A DNA stretch of 64,000 bases from Sphaerosporella brunnea (lineage: Eukaryota; Ascomycota; Pezizomycetes; Pezizales; Pyronemataceae). The stretch lies in NCBI GenBank assembly GCA_008704415.1, contig VXIS01000117.1:1-64000 (forward strand), given 5' to 3'. The notes below the pieces were generated by a model. That model was given only the letters and a program-made list of their open reading frames with translations. It had not been told where the DNA came from and made no database searches. This document shows, in pieces, positions 11,937 to 24,192 of this stretch; the first letter of the stretch is position 1, and every line of letters begins with the position of its first letter. Position numbers and translations under genes: made by a program.

Positions 11937-13819
11937 TATAAGAAAAGAAAAAATAACAACACCACCACTCTACCGGTAAAAATAAGATCTTTTTGGCCAC
12001 GAACGGCCCGGGTGAGGGACGGTGACGTTCTTGCAACGTTTGTCGTGTACCTCCTCCACTCCCCCTCAAAACATTGACTGCATGTCAAATGTGCGTGCGA
12101 CGTGCCTGCAATCCTAAACCATCGCTTGCAGAGCGGGTGTTCATAGAATCTCACTCACAGCTTCACAGGGCAGTAAGTGCCAAAGTTGTCATTTATTGCA
12201 CATACTCGTAAGACGTTTTACGATCGCCAACCTTGCAATTGGCGCAAGCTGTGAGCGCGCGCTCGTAGCGCGTTGGCGGATAAGGTATCTCGTGCGATGT
12301 TTCGTTGGGGATCTGCCAGGGCGAAGCATTATCTCGCATACTACGCAGTGTTAGGGCCGATATTATCTCGGCGGTCCTGGACTTCTCTGGTGAACTTTGA
12401 CAAAAGTGCGGGGTTTGATTCTTCGGCCACTCCGCAGACTAGACTCCGCGACCGGGTGGTTGCTCACAGGGAGGTTGTTCGCAACGCAACTCTCCATCCC
12501 GTGACAGCAACATCCCCAACACGATGCGATCTTATAAGAAAGCGCAAAGGTACGCAGAGCACGAGAGGAAAGTGCTGAGTGCAATCAAGAACGCCCATGA
12601 GCTTCAGATTACAGTGGTAAGCTTTGCGGCGCTTCGAGCCATGGTACTGGCAGTCGTCAACGAGCACCGACCCGAAGAAAAGCTCAACCACAGCGCGACA
12701 CATCACCCGAAGGGATCTGGTCAATGCGCACCATGCTTGAAAAACGCAAGATAGGTAAGGCAAACAGAAGGCATCACCTCCTGTCAAGCATCCAAGCGCC
12801 GTCCCAAGGATGGAAATGTCATTGCTGCCAGCGATAGGCAGGTAGAACGGGAGGTGGAGGCTATTATGGAGGCAGACTCTGAGGCCACACGAACACTACC
12901 AGCAGGAAGCTTTTGACAACAGCCAGGACATAAGTGGTAGGTATACCTGAGACCTCAGGAGCGGCTAGTCGAAGGGGTCGTGAGTGAGCTTGTGATGAGG
13001 GAGGCCTGGCAAGGGGTCATGGTAGTGGTTGAGCGCGCATCATGGCCTATCACACGCTTTGTTTTTGGGGCGTTGGGGTTTTGGGACAATTCGTCTTTCA
13101 TTCTTTTCACCCACCTTTTGATGGTAAAAATTTGGTGTCCCTTCGCGTGACAGTTGGTTGCAACGTCGCGACGAGGTGTGGGAAACTGCCGGTCGCGGAG
13201 TCTTCCCACTCCAGGGTCGAAAAGTGTAGAACCCCCTCAGCTCGTGCCGGGTGACAACCTATGATATTCTACCAGCAAACACACATGATTAGCGTGGTGC
13301 AAACACAGCGCCACTCAAAGCAAATGCGGGGAGTCTGAGAATGCACAGTCAGAAATTAGTCTCCGCCGGAATCTGTTGGTTCAACACGTCCTGCAAGCAA
13401 AGCTGCGGCCATCTGACGTAAACTCTCCAGCGCTCGCTTGACCTTTTGTTTGTTGTAGTAAGTGTACATTACCTTCAGTACAGCTCGGTTGTCAATATGC
13501 TGGTGATGGTCATGCTGGACGGCTTTCGTCACATCTCTCGCCTTGGTGTTTCCATTGATCGCTTCAATAGTAGGGCCCGTTCAGTGCCGAATTGTGTGGA
13601 ACAACGTTGGTGTCAGTGCGAAAGAACAACGACGCTGTTCATTAAGCTCAGCGCCAGAACCGAATTACCAGGAAATTTGTGGTTCTGGGGATTTTACAGC
13701 AGGACCAAAATTCCACGGAACCACGCCGTGGCAGTTCCACCGTCGCCAAAACACCCTCAGCCCCCAACTCCGCCAACAAAAACCACAATGGAAGCGCCGA
13801 GTCAATACGGGACAAAACG
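11937..13819. other. Intergenic, no gene supported
   Basis: Short frames exist, for example 12524-12754 with a lysine-rich helical start (YKKAQRYAEHERKVLSAIK), but none has a recognisable domain or convincing gene structure. This could be decayed mobile-element DNA. Confidence 0.3.
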
Positions 13820-14127
13820 GTTGGGCAATCCGTCGCGGAGGAAGGTGATTCGTCACCATCTGGAGAAGTAGTCAGGGTGTCACTCGGTCCTGGTGGCCAC
13901 GGCTTTTGTTTCTATTGTTGCGGGCCTGTTTCTTTCCTTTGTTTGTCTCTTTTATATACTTTTCTTTTCAGGTAGTTTGCGGGGCCGCAGTTGCCCCATG
14001 AGATAGCATCAATAAGGGGCGGACAGAAGTAGGGCGGGGATGGGTCGGGGGTCTGTCATGATTGTTCGCGGTCGAATGCGGACAATAAATATGATTACAG
14101 ACAAACAAAAAACCACACCAACGACAC
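13820..14127 (+). repeat. LINE-like 3' tail, copy 1
   Basis: Shares blocks with 42950-43395: GGTTGGGCAA, GGTGATTCGTC, then a 3' region with GCCGCAGTTG, CATGAGAT, CATCAATAAGG, GGGCGGGGA and ACAATAAA followed by GATTACA and a simple A/C-rich end. The order (coding end, 3' UTR, AATAAA at 14084-14089, simple-sequence tail) is what 5'-truncated non-LTR retrotransposons leave. The coding end here (VGQSVAEEGDSSPSGE) parallels copy 2. Confidence 0.5.
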
Positions 14128-15084
14128 CGCCCCCGGGGATTCTCACAGAAGGTGTGACTGGCGCGCGAATTGAAATGGAACATGCTGATGAGCAAGCACT
14201 GACACGAACATCGCTGATACTGTTAAACACCACCACCGCCGGTCGCACATGTTGAATAACCTCCAACAGGAAAGGCAAATAGTACAATCTCTGGCTGTTG
14301 AGTCACGGCCGGGTATGCGTACACAATCCTAGTTTGCCTGCATACACGGGCGCACAATGCCAGAGTAAGGCTCACAATAGTCGGGTAATCAAGATATGCA
14401 GCCACCTCAGAGTGCAATTCGGGAGGGGATTGCGGAAAGCGGTTGCTGGCGAAGCCATCACTGCTATGAAGCAACTGAACCCTGGAGTCTTAACTAGAGC
14501 TTAAATCGTACGACGCCGACTAAGGCTCACTGGCTATCACTTTACTCTCATCCCGGTGAACATTGACTCGCGGTGTTTGGAACGGGAAGGGGCCTGTTTT
14601 GTCCATCTGCTGCTGCTGAAACAAGCTGGTCGACGGTAAGGCTTGACGGGACCTTATAGAGGCGCCGTGGAATTCCTGCCGGTGTGCATGTGCTCGGTCG
14701 TCGAGCAGTACTGGATGTGGCCTGCAAAGGCCTAAATTGCTTTCGAGTTGACGCTGTATCTTCATTCCTTTCGTTCATTTATGAATTTCCTTGGTGCGCA
14801 TATCTTGGCATGTATTTCCTTGATTCCTTTTGCTTCGGAGTCTCCTCCTTTATATGTCATGGCCGCATGTGGCCGAACTCAATACGATAAAACAAGAAAA
14901 AAAACATAAGTGCTGGGTTCCGTTTCGCCCACGCTGGCAGGATAATTTCACCGTTCATAAGCAATATTCATGAAACACAACCGCCGCATTGAAACAGCAC
15001 AAAGACAGTAAACGGAAAGGAAATACATCATGGTATGAGAACCATCCAAAAAACCTACCTAGTCAGCACAGTAGACGACGCACC
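14128..15084. other. Intergenic, no gene seen
   Basis: No supported gene. The right-hand part is the 3' flank of the giant minus-strand gene that ends at 15085. No AATAAA was recognised for it. Confidence 0.4.
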
Positions 15085-18000
15085 CTATGCCACGCTAATC
15101 ATCGGCGCGCTCAAATACAAATTGTCAAACTTCTCCAGCAGCAATTCCGGCACTTCAGCCGTCACCCCCGTCTCCCAGAACATCGCTTCCCCCCAAAGCG
15201 CCAGCGTCGTCTTCCTACTCTCCACGCCCCCCTGCGGCGTCCTCCACAGCGCCGCGACCGCCGCCCACTGCGAATCCTCATCCTTCACCTCATCGGGCGA
15301 CCACGCAGCATTCGCAGGCGCGTACTTGGGGAACAGCGGCTCGTGCGAGGGCACGTTGACGCTCTGCGACATCGCATCGACGACGTTGAATTTCGGGATT
15401 TTGTCTTGCGCCAGCAGCGCCTTTGGCGCGGCCACGGACACGCCCATCATGAGCTGTATCGCCACGTCCTTGCCGTTGAGGAGACTGCCGACGTTGTTAC
15501 CCTGCTGCGCGGGGTCGTCGCGGGGGTCGTCTGCTGCTGTTAGCGGGGCCATAGTCAAAGGGGAGGGGGGTACATTTTCCCCACAGCGCCGTCGGGACGG
15601 GCTTCAGGATGCGTGAGAGCCGCCACTGCGGCTCCTTGAACTCCTCGGTGATCTCTGCCCGCGAGCCAGGTGCACGCTCGATGGAGACCTCGAGCTCGGA
15701 GGTCAGTCCTGCCGTCAGCTGCATCGGCTTCGCGTAGATCGGCGTGTTCCAAAGGACCTCCCTCGCCTCCGGCTCCTCCGCGGCCATGGAGGGGAACTCC
15801 GCGGCGGGCGCGACGGTCGCCTTGCCGATCGCGAACTTGCAGTCGATGTCGAACGAGAAGGTGCCGGAGCGGACCTGCCACGGCGGGTTTTTGTCGGCGG
15901 TGCTGTCGGCGGTGCTGTCCGCGCCTGCCAGCATCCCGCTGCGGCACCCGAAGACGTGGGCGTGGTCGTCGTCGCTGGTGATCTTCGCGGTGTCCTCGGC
16001 CTCGTGCTGGATGGCGAGCAGCCCCCGCGTGGAGCCCTCGCCCGCCTGGATAACGAGATCGTAGAACGCGGGCAGCGACACGGGGTCGGCGCGCTTCGGA
16101 CTCGGGCCGAAGTCGATGTCGAAGGCGACGATCCAGAAGTCGACGTGGACGCGCCCGCACAGCGGCGGCCCCTCGAGATGCAGCCTGGCCCCGATCTCGA
16201 CCTTGATGGTGAAGCTCGTGATCAGCAGGTCGACCTTGCAGCTGATGCCCACCGACACGCCGCCGTCGGCCATGAAGTGGAACGGCCTGTACTTGATGAG
16301 GAAGTCCGCGTACGCTTCGAACCAGGCCTCGAGCGGGCCGAGCCGGAGGCTGGCGCGCAGCCGCCCGCCGCCCATGCAGCATTTCGGCGTGATGGCGAAG
16401 TAGGCCTCCCCCGTGATGCTGATGGCGCGGTCGACGGACCAGGAGATGCCCAGGCGCGGCGGGTTCGGGTAGTGCGCGGGGCGGTCGAAGGCGCGGTGGA
16501 AGCCGCCGATCGAGAACACCCAGTCGCCCTCGAGCGCGCCGGAGCCGGCGAACCAGTAGTAGAGCGCGAAGCCGCCCGTGAGGTGGCAGCTCGGGTCGAA
16601 GATGAAGGATCTCGGCGACAGCTGGGCCTCGAACTTCATGACGCCGGCTTGGAAGTCGACGACGGCGCTGATGCCGAGCTCGACGTGCGCGAACTTGGTC
16701 TTGACGCCGCGCGGGATGTCCACGACGGCGACGCCGAAGATGCCGATCTTGACGTACGGATTCCACTGCACGCAGATGACGGCGTCGATGGAGAGGGTTT
16801 CGAATGCGGTGACGCTGAGGCCGGCGGCGACCCAGAAGGACCCGTCGCGCGGGTTGAACCACCCGCCGGTCGTCGGCGTGACCAGGTTCTGCAGCGTCTG
16901 CATGAGGTCGCCGCCGCCGACGCCCGTGCCGGACACGAATGGAAACTCGGGCACCTTGTCGACGCTCGGGAATAGCATGTCCGTGTTGTACCCGAAGCCG
17001 CCCGTGATGCCCGAGATCTCGGCGAACTCGAGCGTGATGAGCGGGCCCTTCAGCCGCCCGAATACGAAGACGGAGGTGAACTCGTGCGGCTTCTTGGTCT
17101 TGCCGTAGAAGCCGGCCGCCTCGAAGAGGTACAGCTTGAAGGCGACGATGACGCCGCCGGCGTAGTAGTCGAGGTCGTCGGTGACGACGTGCGTGTACAG
17201 CCCCGCGATGCGGATCGGGTCCTGGTCGAAGGCGACTGCGAGCCCGCCGAGGGAGAAGCCAGGCCGCGGCAGATGCTGCAGCGTGGCGCCCTTGAGGTTG
17301 ACGTCGATGCTGAACGCCAGCAGCGTGAACCCGATCGGGCCGAGGACGAACGCCGCGTCGAGGAGGATCGACAGGCGGTCGCCCGCGTACTTGAAGCCGA
17401 TGTTGGCGATCGACACGGGGCCGAGCGACTTTTTGTACGGCTGCATGGCGGAGTCGCCGGGGCCGCCCGCATCGCCGCCGGCGGCGAGTGCCCGCGTCTT
17501 GGACCCCTTCTTGTCCTGCCCGAAGGCATAGTCGATGATGACGCTGCGCGTGTCCTTGTCGTGCAGCACGAGCACGAAGTGCGAGCCCGCCGCGATGACC
17601 ACGTCGGTGTCCTTCCTCGCCCCCTCCTTCCTCGTCTCCTTGAACAGCAGCTGGTCGAGGGTCCCCAGCGCCGCATTCACCGCCACCACCTCGCTGGCCG
17701 CCAGCCCGGGCAGCTTCTTCGTCGACGCCTGCTGCGCGCCGTCCTGCACCCACAGATAGTACATCTCGTCGAACGGCTGCGTGAGGTTCCCGACCAGCGG
17801 GACGTCGACCGCCGGCAGCTCCGTGACCGACACCTTAAACGCGCGTTTCGGCGGCACGCGCGGGCCCCACGAGACGTCGCGGTACTGCACGAACGTCGCC
17901 TTGAGCGGCTTGATCGCCACGGAGACGCTGTAGAAGAGCTCATACGACTTCGGGACCGCGCCCGCCTTTTCCTTCTTGCTGCAGCGCAGCGCGACCAGGC

Positions 18001-21000
18001 CGCCCCCCGCGCTGGCGGCCACCGGAATGTCCGCAACGAACCCGGGCAGCGTTCCCTCCTCGTCCAGGATGCTATCCACGATGCTTCCGAGCGTGCTGTC
18101 CCCCGACGCGGCCCCCAGCGCCGCCTCGAAGCTCCATCCCGCCGCCGTGTACGTGTACTTCAGGTCGAGCTCCAGCTCGCCGAGCGCTACCGCCCCGTCA
18201 AACGTAAAGTCGTTCGCGGCGCCCTTGATGTAGTTGTACTCAAGCGCGAGGCGCTTGATCTCGAGCGCCTCGAGGAACGTGAGCACGCCGTCGCGCGCGT
18301 CGGGGTCAAAGAACGAGTAGAGCGTTGCCGCGAACATCGGCGACATGCTCGCGCGCAGCGTCCACGCGCCGTCGTCGTAGCGGAGGCTCCCGGCCAGCTC
18401 TGTGGGAGTCTGGTACGGGGAGTCCTCGGGCGCGGTGAGCGTGACGGCGACGTCGAGTTGCAGTGCGAGGGCGCCTTTGGACGGGCCGGCGGCGATCGTG
18501 TAGCGCGCATCCAGGGAGACGAGGCCGAGGGTGATGGTTGGGACGGCGCCGGGCGGGGGCGGGACGCAGGAGAGGCTGCCGAAGAAGGAGACGGAGGTGC
18601 CGTCGACTTCGAGCGCGGCGTCGGTGATCTGGTGCGGGATCCCGGCGGGGATGTCGATGTCGGTGCCCGGGCAGAGCTTCGCGAGGTCAAGGGAAGATGA
18701 CGTGCCGGGGGTGAGGGGGGAGAGCTCCTGCGCCTTCTCCCAGCCGGGGAACAGCAGTGCGGGGATCGGTGCGGCGGGGACTAGGCGCGTGTGTCAGTGC
18801 GGGTATGTCGGCGGGCGGGCGGGGATACCCACCGAGCCACAGCTGCCCCCGCAGCTTGCCCATCTTCTTCCTCCCCGGCGCGCTCGCATACGTCAGCAGC
18901 ATGCGCGCGGGGTTGTCCGCGGACGCCCCGAGGCCCATGTCCACTTCAACGGCCACCGTGAATCCGACGATCTCCTTCTTCCCGTCGCGCATCTTCACGT
19001 TCATCGTCACCCTGCGCAGCATCACTCGTTTGAACACCTCCGTCGCGCCTGCCAGCCAGCCAGCCAGCGGTATCTCGCCCGTCGTTTCCTGCAGCCACTC
19101 CAGGATGTCCGCAAACACGTTCTCCTTCGTCGACAGCTCGACGCGGAGGCTGTCCTCCCCGAACCCGAGCGCAACCTGGAACGTCTTCCCCACCACCACC
19201 AGCTCGGCGGCCAGCAGCACCTCTCCGCTCGCCACGACCGTCGCGCCCTCCACTGTGAGTGCCCAGGTGCAAGTCCGCCGCGTGATCAGCGACACGGCGC
19301 CGAGCGTGAACGTGCCTTTGAGGAAGCCGATGTACTCGCGGATCGTGTCTGTCTGGTCGATGCTCCACTGCAGCCGCACCGTCGTCCGGTACGCTTCGCC
19401 GGGCTGGAACCACACCGCGTTGCGGGCGCCAGAGCTCACGCTCGTTTCCGACGCGAGCGTCAGCCCGATCGTGGTCCCGAGCGCCGCGACGAGCGGGGAC
19501 GTGAGCAGGCCGCCGAGACCGGCATACACGAATGCGGCGGCGAGATCGGTCTTGAGCTTGAGGCCCTGCGTCGGGTCGAGGGCGAGGACGAGGGTGTTCG
19601 TGTCGCCCAGGAGGCCGAGGGGTGGCTTCTCGTCTGCTGGGATCTCGAAAGCCGAGACGACGAAGTCGGTGTCGAATTTGAGGGTTGTCGGCGAGCCGCC
19701 GGATTTCGGCCAGTCGAGGGAGAGCGCGAAGCCGCTGAGGGTGCCGGTGCTGTCGGACTTTGCGGCGAAGGAGGTGGCCGAGACGGCGTCCGTGAGCCAG
19801 AGGAGCCACTGGTCGGTCACGAGGAAGGGCGTGGAGGTCGAGGCGGCGGGCTTGGACGTCAGCCCGAACTGTTTCGTGCGGAGACAGGTGACCAGGGCGT
19901 TGAGCGGCGTGCCGTCGACGAGCTTTTCGATGTTGGCGCCGGACGCGGGGGTGTCGTGAGAGACGATGTAGTACGGGGCGGGGTCCGTGGCGTCGGTGCT
20001 CGGGGAGGGGGATGCCATGGCTGGTGGGAAGGCGAAGAGCGACTTGGGGCCGATGGTCCCGATCAAGGCGCTGGAAATGTCTGGGTACAGCGGCGCGGGA
20101 CCTGGCGGGGGCGCGGTGGGGGCGGTCGTGGCTCTGGGGATGCTGAGCGCGGCGTGGGCGCTCGGGGCTGTATACGTCTCCGGCGCCCCCGCAATCACGA
20201 CCTCCACCTTCCCCTCCCCACTCGTGACCGAGTCGCGTGACTTGACCAGGATGTAGTCCGTGTAGGTCGGGCGTTTGGCTGCGGGCTGGTACATGAACGA
20301 CATGTCGATCCACGCCCGCTCGACCTGGTAGCTGATCCACGCGAGGATCTTGTAATCCCAGAGGTCCTCCGACCCCGTAGGTGGGGATCCGATCGAGGTT
20401 TTCCACGCGTCGAACTGGCTCTGGATATCGAGCACCTCCTGCAGCGGGGGCACGGCGGCGGCCGCCGCGGTGTTGACGTCGTCGTACAGCTTCTTCAGCG
20501 TCGCGTTGAACCGCTTCTCGGGTGCGTCGGGCTTGAGGAACGTGCTGCGCCCGTATGTGCGGTTCGGGAATTGCTTGGAGTCGTCGTGGCGGAGGTAGTA
20601 CGGGTACTGCGTTGCGTAGAGCGGGCGGCGGGCGGCGTGTGTGCGCCCGCGCGACAGCAGCCACGCGTTGATGTAGAAGAGGATCTCCCAGCCTGGATTC
20701 CGTCAGCAGCGGCTTACAGCAGGCGCAGACAGGGTACTCACGCGGATGCCCGTAGTTCGCACTCGTGCCGGCGCTCACGACCATGTTTTCGGGCTGAAAG
20801 AGCTCGAGCGAGGCGGTCGGCGTCGAGGTGGCCGACCCGTGGTGGCTCAGCTTCAGGCTGGTGATCGTTTTGACCGCGCCGTTGTTGACCCACTCGCGGA
20901 TCATGTCCTCCTGCTTGTACATCGCGTCGCCGCAAAAGTAGTGCGAGATGCGGGCGCTCCCCTCCCAGAGGACCACCGCGCCGATCGAGTACCAGTTCTT

Positions 21001-21849
21001 GTGCTCGTTCGGCTTGTCGATCGTGAAGACTTCGAACGGGTCTTCGTCGTGCCCGATCACCGCGCCGCAGCTGGTCACGCAGAACATGCCGACGGGGTAC
21101 TTGTGCGAGATGTTGTCGATGAGGTCCTTCGGGCTCTTGAGGTCCTCGTACCGCGCCGAGATCTCCTCGTGCGTGAACAGGTTCATCCCCAGCACGTCGC
21201 CGACCGCGTACCGCAGCTTGCACAGCGCCTGGAACGGGATGTCGAACGCGGGGACCTTTTTCGCGGCCGGGATCTTGATGATGAAGTCCATGTGCCCAGG
21301 CTTGGAGCTCTCGACCACCGTTTCCGGCCGGTCGTTGGTTTTGATGACCTTCGGTTTCTTCGGCGGCGGCTTCGAGGACGGTGCCTTGGCCATCCCGTTC
21401 CAGTACGGCGCGAAGAAAATCGTCTGCGGCTTCGTGCGGTCGCCGCCGTCATACTTGAACAGTCTGCAGCCGACTCTCGCGCCGTCCGCCACCACGGGGG
21501 GCTTTGATAGCTGATCCGTGAGGTCGACCTCGATCAGCTTGATGACGCCCTTGAAATGGTCGCTGTCCCAGTGCGTGACGACGACGCTGTCAAACTGGAG
21601 GGTCGTCGCGCCGCCGGCGAAGTCATATTCGCCCTCGATGTGGTCGATGGTCTGGCGGATCTTTGCGATGTTGACGGCGTCCGACTCGCCGCCGTCGATC
21701 AGGACGGCGTGCAGCACGAGCGGCTTCTTCGGGGGGGCGGCGGTCACGTTGTGCTGCACTAGCAGGTGGATCGCGCAGTCGCCCTGCCCGACGTTGATGT
21801 GGTAGCTGTCGACGCCGCATTCGTCGGGGTTCAGCGATGGAGTCGCCAT
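15085..21849 (-). CDS. Giant fusion protein: ComEC-like metallo-beta-lactamase plus DUF6603-like region
   Basis: Four exons on the minus strand: 21849-20742, 20692-18833, 18780-15574 and 15536-15085. They give about 2208 residues. Introns are 49 nt (GTGAGT..CCAG), 52 nt (GTGGGT..CTAG) and a very short 37-43 nt one. All three are phase 1 and restore the frame. Residues 15-370 form a metallo-beta-lactamase fold of ComEC/Rec2 type: HINVGQGDC (17-25), metal-binding THWDSDHFKG (92-101), FCGDAM (305-310) and KLSHHGS (333-339). From about residue 1447 a long glycine- and aromatic-rich beta region (IANIGFKYAGDRLS onward, with GVGGGDLMQTLQNLV and GGWFNPRDGSFWVAAG) resembles what I recall as DUF6603. 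No signal peptide or transmembrane helix is evident. The gene is much more GC-rich than its surroundings. The substrate is unknown. The hydrolase call is firm; the DUF6603 call is from memory. Confidence 0.75.
15537..15573 (-). other. Very short intron (37-43 nt) in the giant gene
   Basis: GTACCC donor, GCTAAC branch-like sequence and CAG acceptor. Three consecutive CAG acceptors give 37, 40 or 43 nt, all keeping the same phase. Splicing is needed to leave the frame that stops near 15497 and enter the C-terminal exon. The alternative explanation is a frameshift. Confidence 0.55.
18781..18832 (-). other. Intron 2 of the giant gene
   Basis: GTGGGT donor and GCCTAG acceptor, 52 nt, phase 1. It joins QLWLG to a proline/alanine-rich exon start that runs open into the DUF6603-like part. 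Confidence 0.7.
20693..20741 (-). other. Intron 1 of the giant gene
   Basis: GTGAGT donor, CTGAC branch-like element and CCAG acceptor, 49 nt, phase 1. It lies right after the end of the metallo-beta-lactamase domain (SANYGHP, then RWEILFYINAW). Confidence 0.75.
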
Positions 21850-24192
21850 TGCGGGGGCGGGGAGGAGCGGGCGGGACCGGGATCCTCTTCTATATGGAGC
21901 GCTTTGGCGGAGTCGGAGTATTTAGACTAAATGCGGATCGAGTGATTCCACATGAATCGCGAGAGGGAGCATAGTCACCGCCGGATGGCGATCAGAATTG
22001 AGTGGCAGGCGAGAAGGGCAGTAGAACCATACAAAGCAGACAACCAAATGTTGCAGGCCCAGTACCGTGTGGTCACCACACGGCTGTTCACATCGCCGGG
22101 GGTGTCCGGGAACCCCAGGTTTCGAGGGTTAGGGTTGGCCCGACGACCCCCGCACCGCACCGCTACATCTGGCGACGTACATCCATTGCATCGATCATTG
22201 GGCGTCTTATGCCAGCTGAAACGCAGTCGGGTTCGCAACGGCGTGACACGGAAAAGAGTTGCCGTGACCTGCAGCATGAACAAAAGTGCAGGCAACAGTC
22301 TTGGTGAGACCCGTGAGTCAGTGCGGACACGGCGCCAGGAGTGACAAGGGCGACAGCGTGCATCTCGATGAGCAATGGGCTCCCGATAGATTTGAGGTGC
22401 AATAGATGCAGTTGTATTGGTGCAGGCTTTGACTAGTTTCTTTCTTTTTTTTGGCTATCTGGTATCACACAGGCGGCACAGTCTCCTCAGCAGCGCGGGC
22501 GATCGGGTCGTGTCTGCTACTGATCAGGGCGGACATTGGCTATACAGTTCCGTGTAGTTTGCGTCATGGTGGATTAATATTCGCACAGGCGTTGCACGTT
22601 ATCGCCTCTTTCCCAACAAAGCGAGCTGGGGCTCCGATGTCCACCTCATCCTGGCTGGCATTGAAGGCCATTCACTTTAGAGTACTATTGGACAAAGTCT
22701 CTGGCCACTTCTCTGCACGACCGATGGCTGTGCTCCGGTTCTCCCTTCATACTTGCTGCCCTCAGGAGTGCAAAATCTTATGGCAATTGAACACCCTTGA
22801 TGACAATTGGACACCCATGACGAAAATATGAAGGTTGATCGCTCTGCTACTACCAGCCAGCCATGCGCACTGGAATATTGTGCGTACATAACACCCTCCG
22901 GAGTTCTTCTCCTTCACTGCATCCTAAATATTCCGACCCGTGGTGGCCCTGAGCTGTATACTGCGCCTCCCTGTGCCCGGAGAGCTACTGAAATCCGGAG
23001 AAAGACGTCAGTGAGAAAACAACTGGGGCAATTGGTGATTGCACTTCAGTCTGGTCGGTGGTTTCTATCCTGTATAACACTGTTGTTGAAGCCATAATGA
23101 ATTCCGGGCACGTTCCGGTAGAACACAACGGAATGTGAGCCCTAACTATCTTTCTACATACAACTCACTGTAAACAACCTGCAACAGCAGCCATGTCTTA
23201 GTCAAAATGCTATGGCCAGATTATATCTAGAGAGTACTGTTCCGCTCATTGTGGATAGTACAGGCCCCCCGGATAACTAGACTTTTTGCGAGTGCATTAC
23301 TAGATAATTTACTAGTACAGGGGGAAATCACTTAAATGTTTAGAAGTACGAGCTCGCTAAATTGGCGGTGAGATTGAGAGAAACGGGAAAGGGCGACTCT
23401 ACGTGATGCTGCGAGGTCCGGAGGCATCCAGATAGGGCCTGCAGGCAGCCTGGAAGCTAATGTGTTTGAGCGGTCCTTAGACGAACTCAATACCCATCTT
23501 TCAGTAATGGCTAGGATCAATATATTAATCCATCGGCATTTTTGAGCCTCGAATTTCCCCGCTTTTTTGTGTTTTGGACTCCACCCGGGGATTATCGATT
23601 TTGGCGATTTGTCTGTAGTATTACCAGATGTTTACTTACATTTATGTATGAGTTTCAAGTACGTAAAAGGCCTGATTATAGAGGACGTGCTATCCACACT
23701 GAGCGGTACAGTAGTCACTCCGCAATTCCGCGGCGCTCAATGGCTACGCTTAAGAAACTCCGCTGCACGCCGTGCCTCCACTTTGGGTCTTAAGGTAGCC
23801 CGTTCTTCAATGGCAGGCCTCTGCGCTGCCTCTTAGGACCCTTTCGCTGCGTGATTTCTGATCATAGTATATCACTCGATTTGACGGGCTGGGGTTAGGG
23901 ATGCGAGGGAGCCATCATTTTTTTAGCGTTTGCAGTAGGTAAACTATGCATATTGAGAGATGGAGAAACCAAGAGGAACGTATGACAGTGGAATGAGACA
24001 GAAACAAATTGTATCCCAGTTAGCCCCCAGTGTAAATACGGTAACCAATGGCATGCCTCGTGAGATCCAACGGACCGATAAAGCGGAAAACTATAGAAAC
24101 TGAATCACATCTTCGTCAACTTTCACTGCTTGCACTGATTTAGAAAGCGAATATATACCTTGCTAGTAAAACCTGCAGATCCAATCCTAACC
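21850..24192. other. Spacer between two cluster genes; promoter side of the giant gene
   Basis: No gene supported. A palindrome (ATTTAGACTAAAT, about 21921-21933) and a TATA-like CATATAGAA (about 21889-21897, minus strand) lie upstream of the giant gene's ATG and are candidate promoter parts. Short frames at 23542-23836 are unrecognised. Confidence 0.4.

Noticed and set aside
15555..20240. Very long open frames on both strands over the giant gene (for example 17084-18700 plus, 18531-20240 plus, 15555-17753 minus)
   Set aside because: They come from high GC and codon bias; their translations are Arg/Pro/Ala-rich without motifs, while the chosen frame has clear domain motifs and consistent introns.
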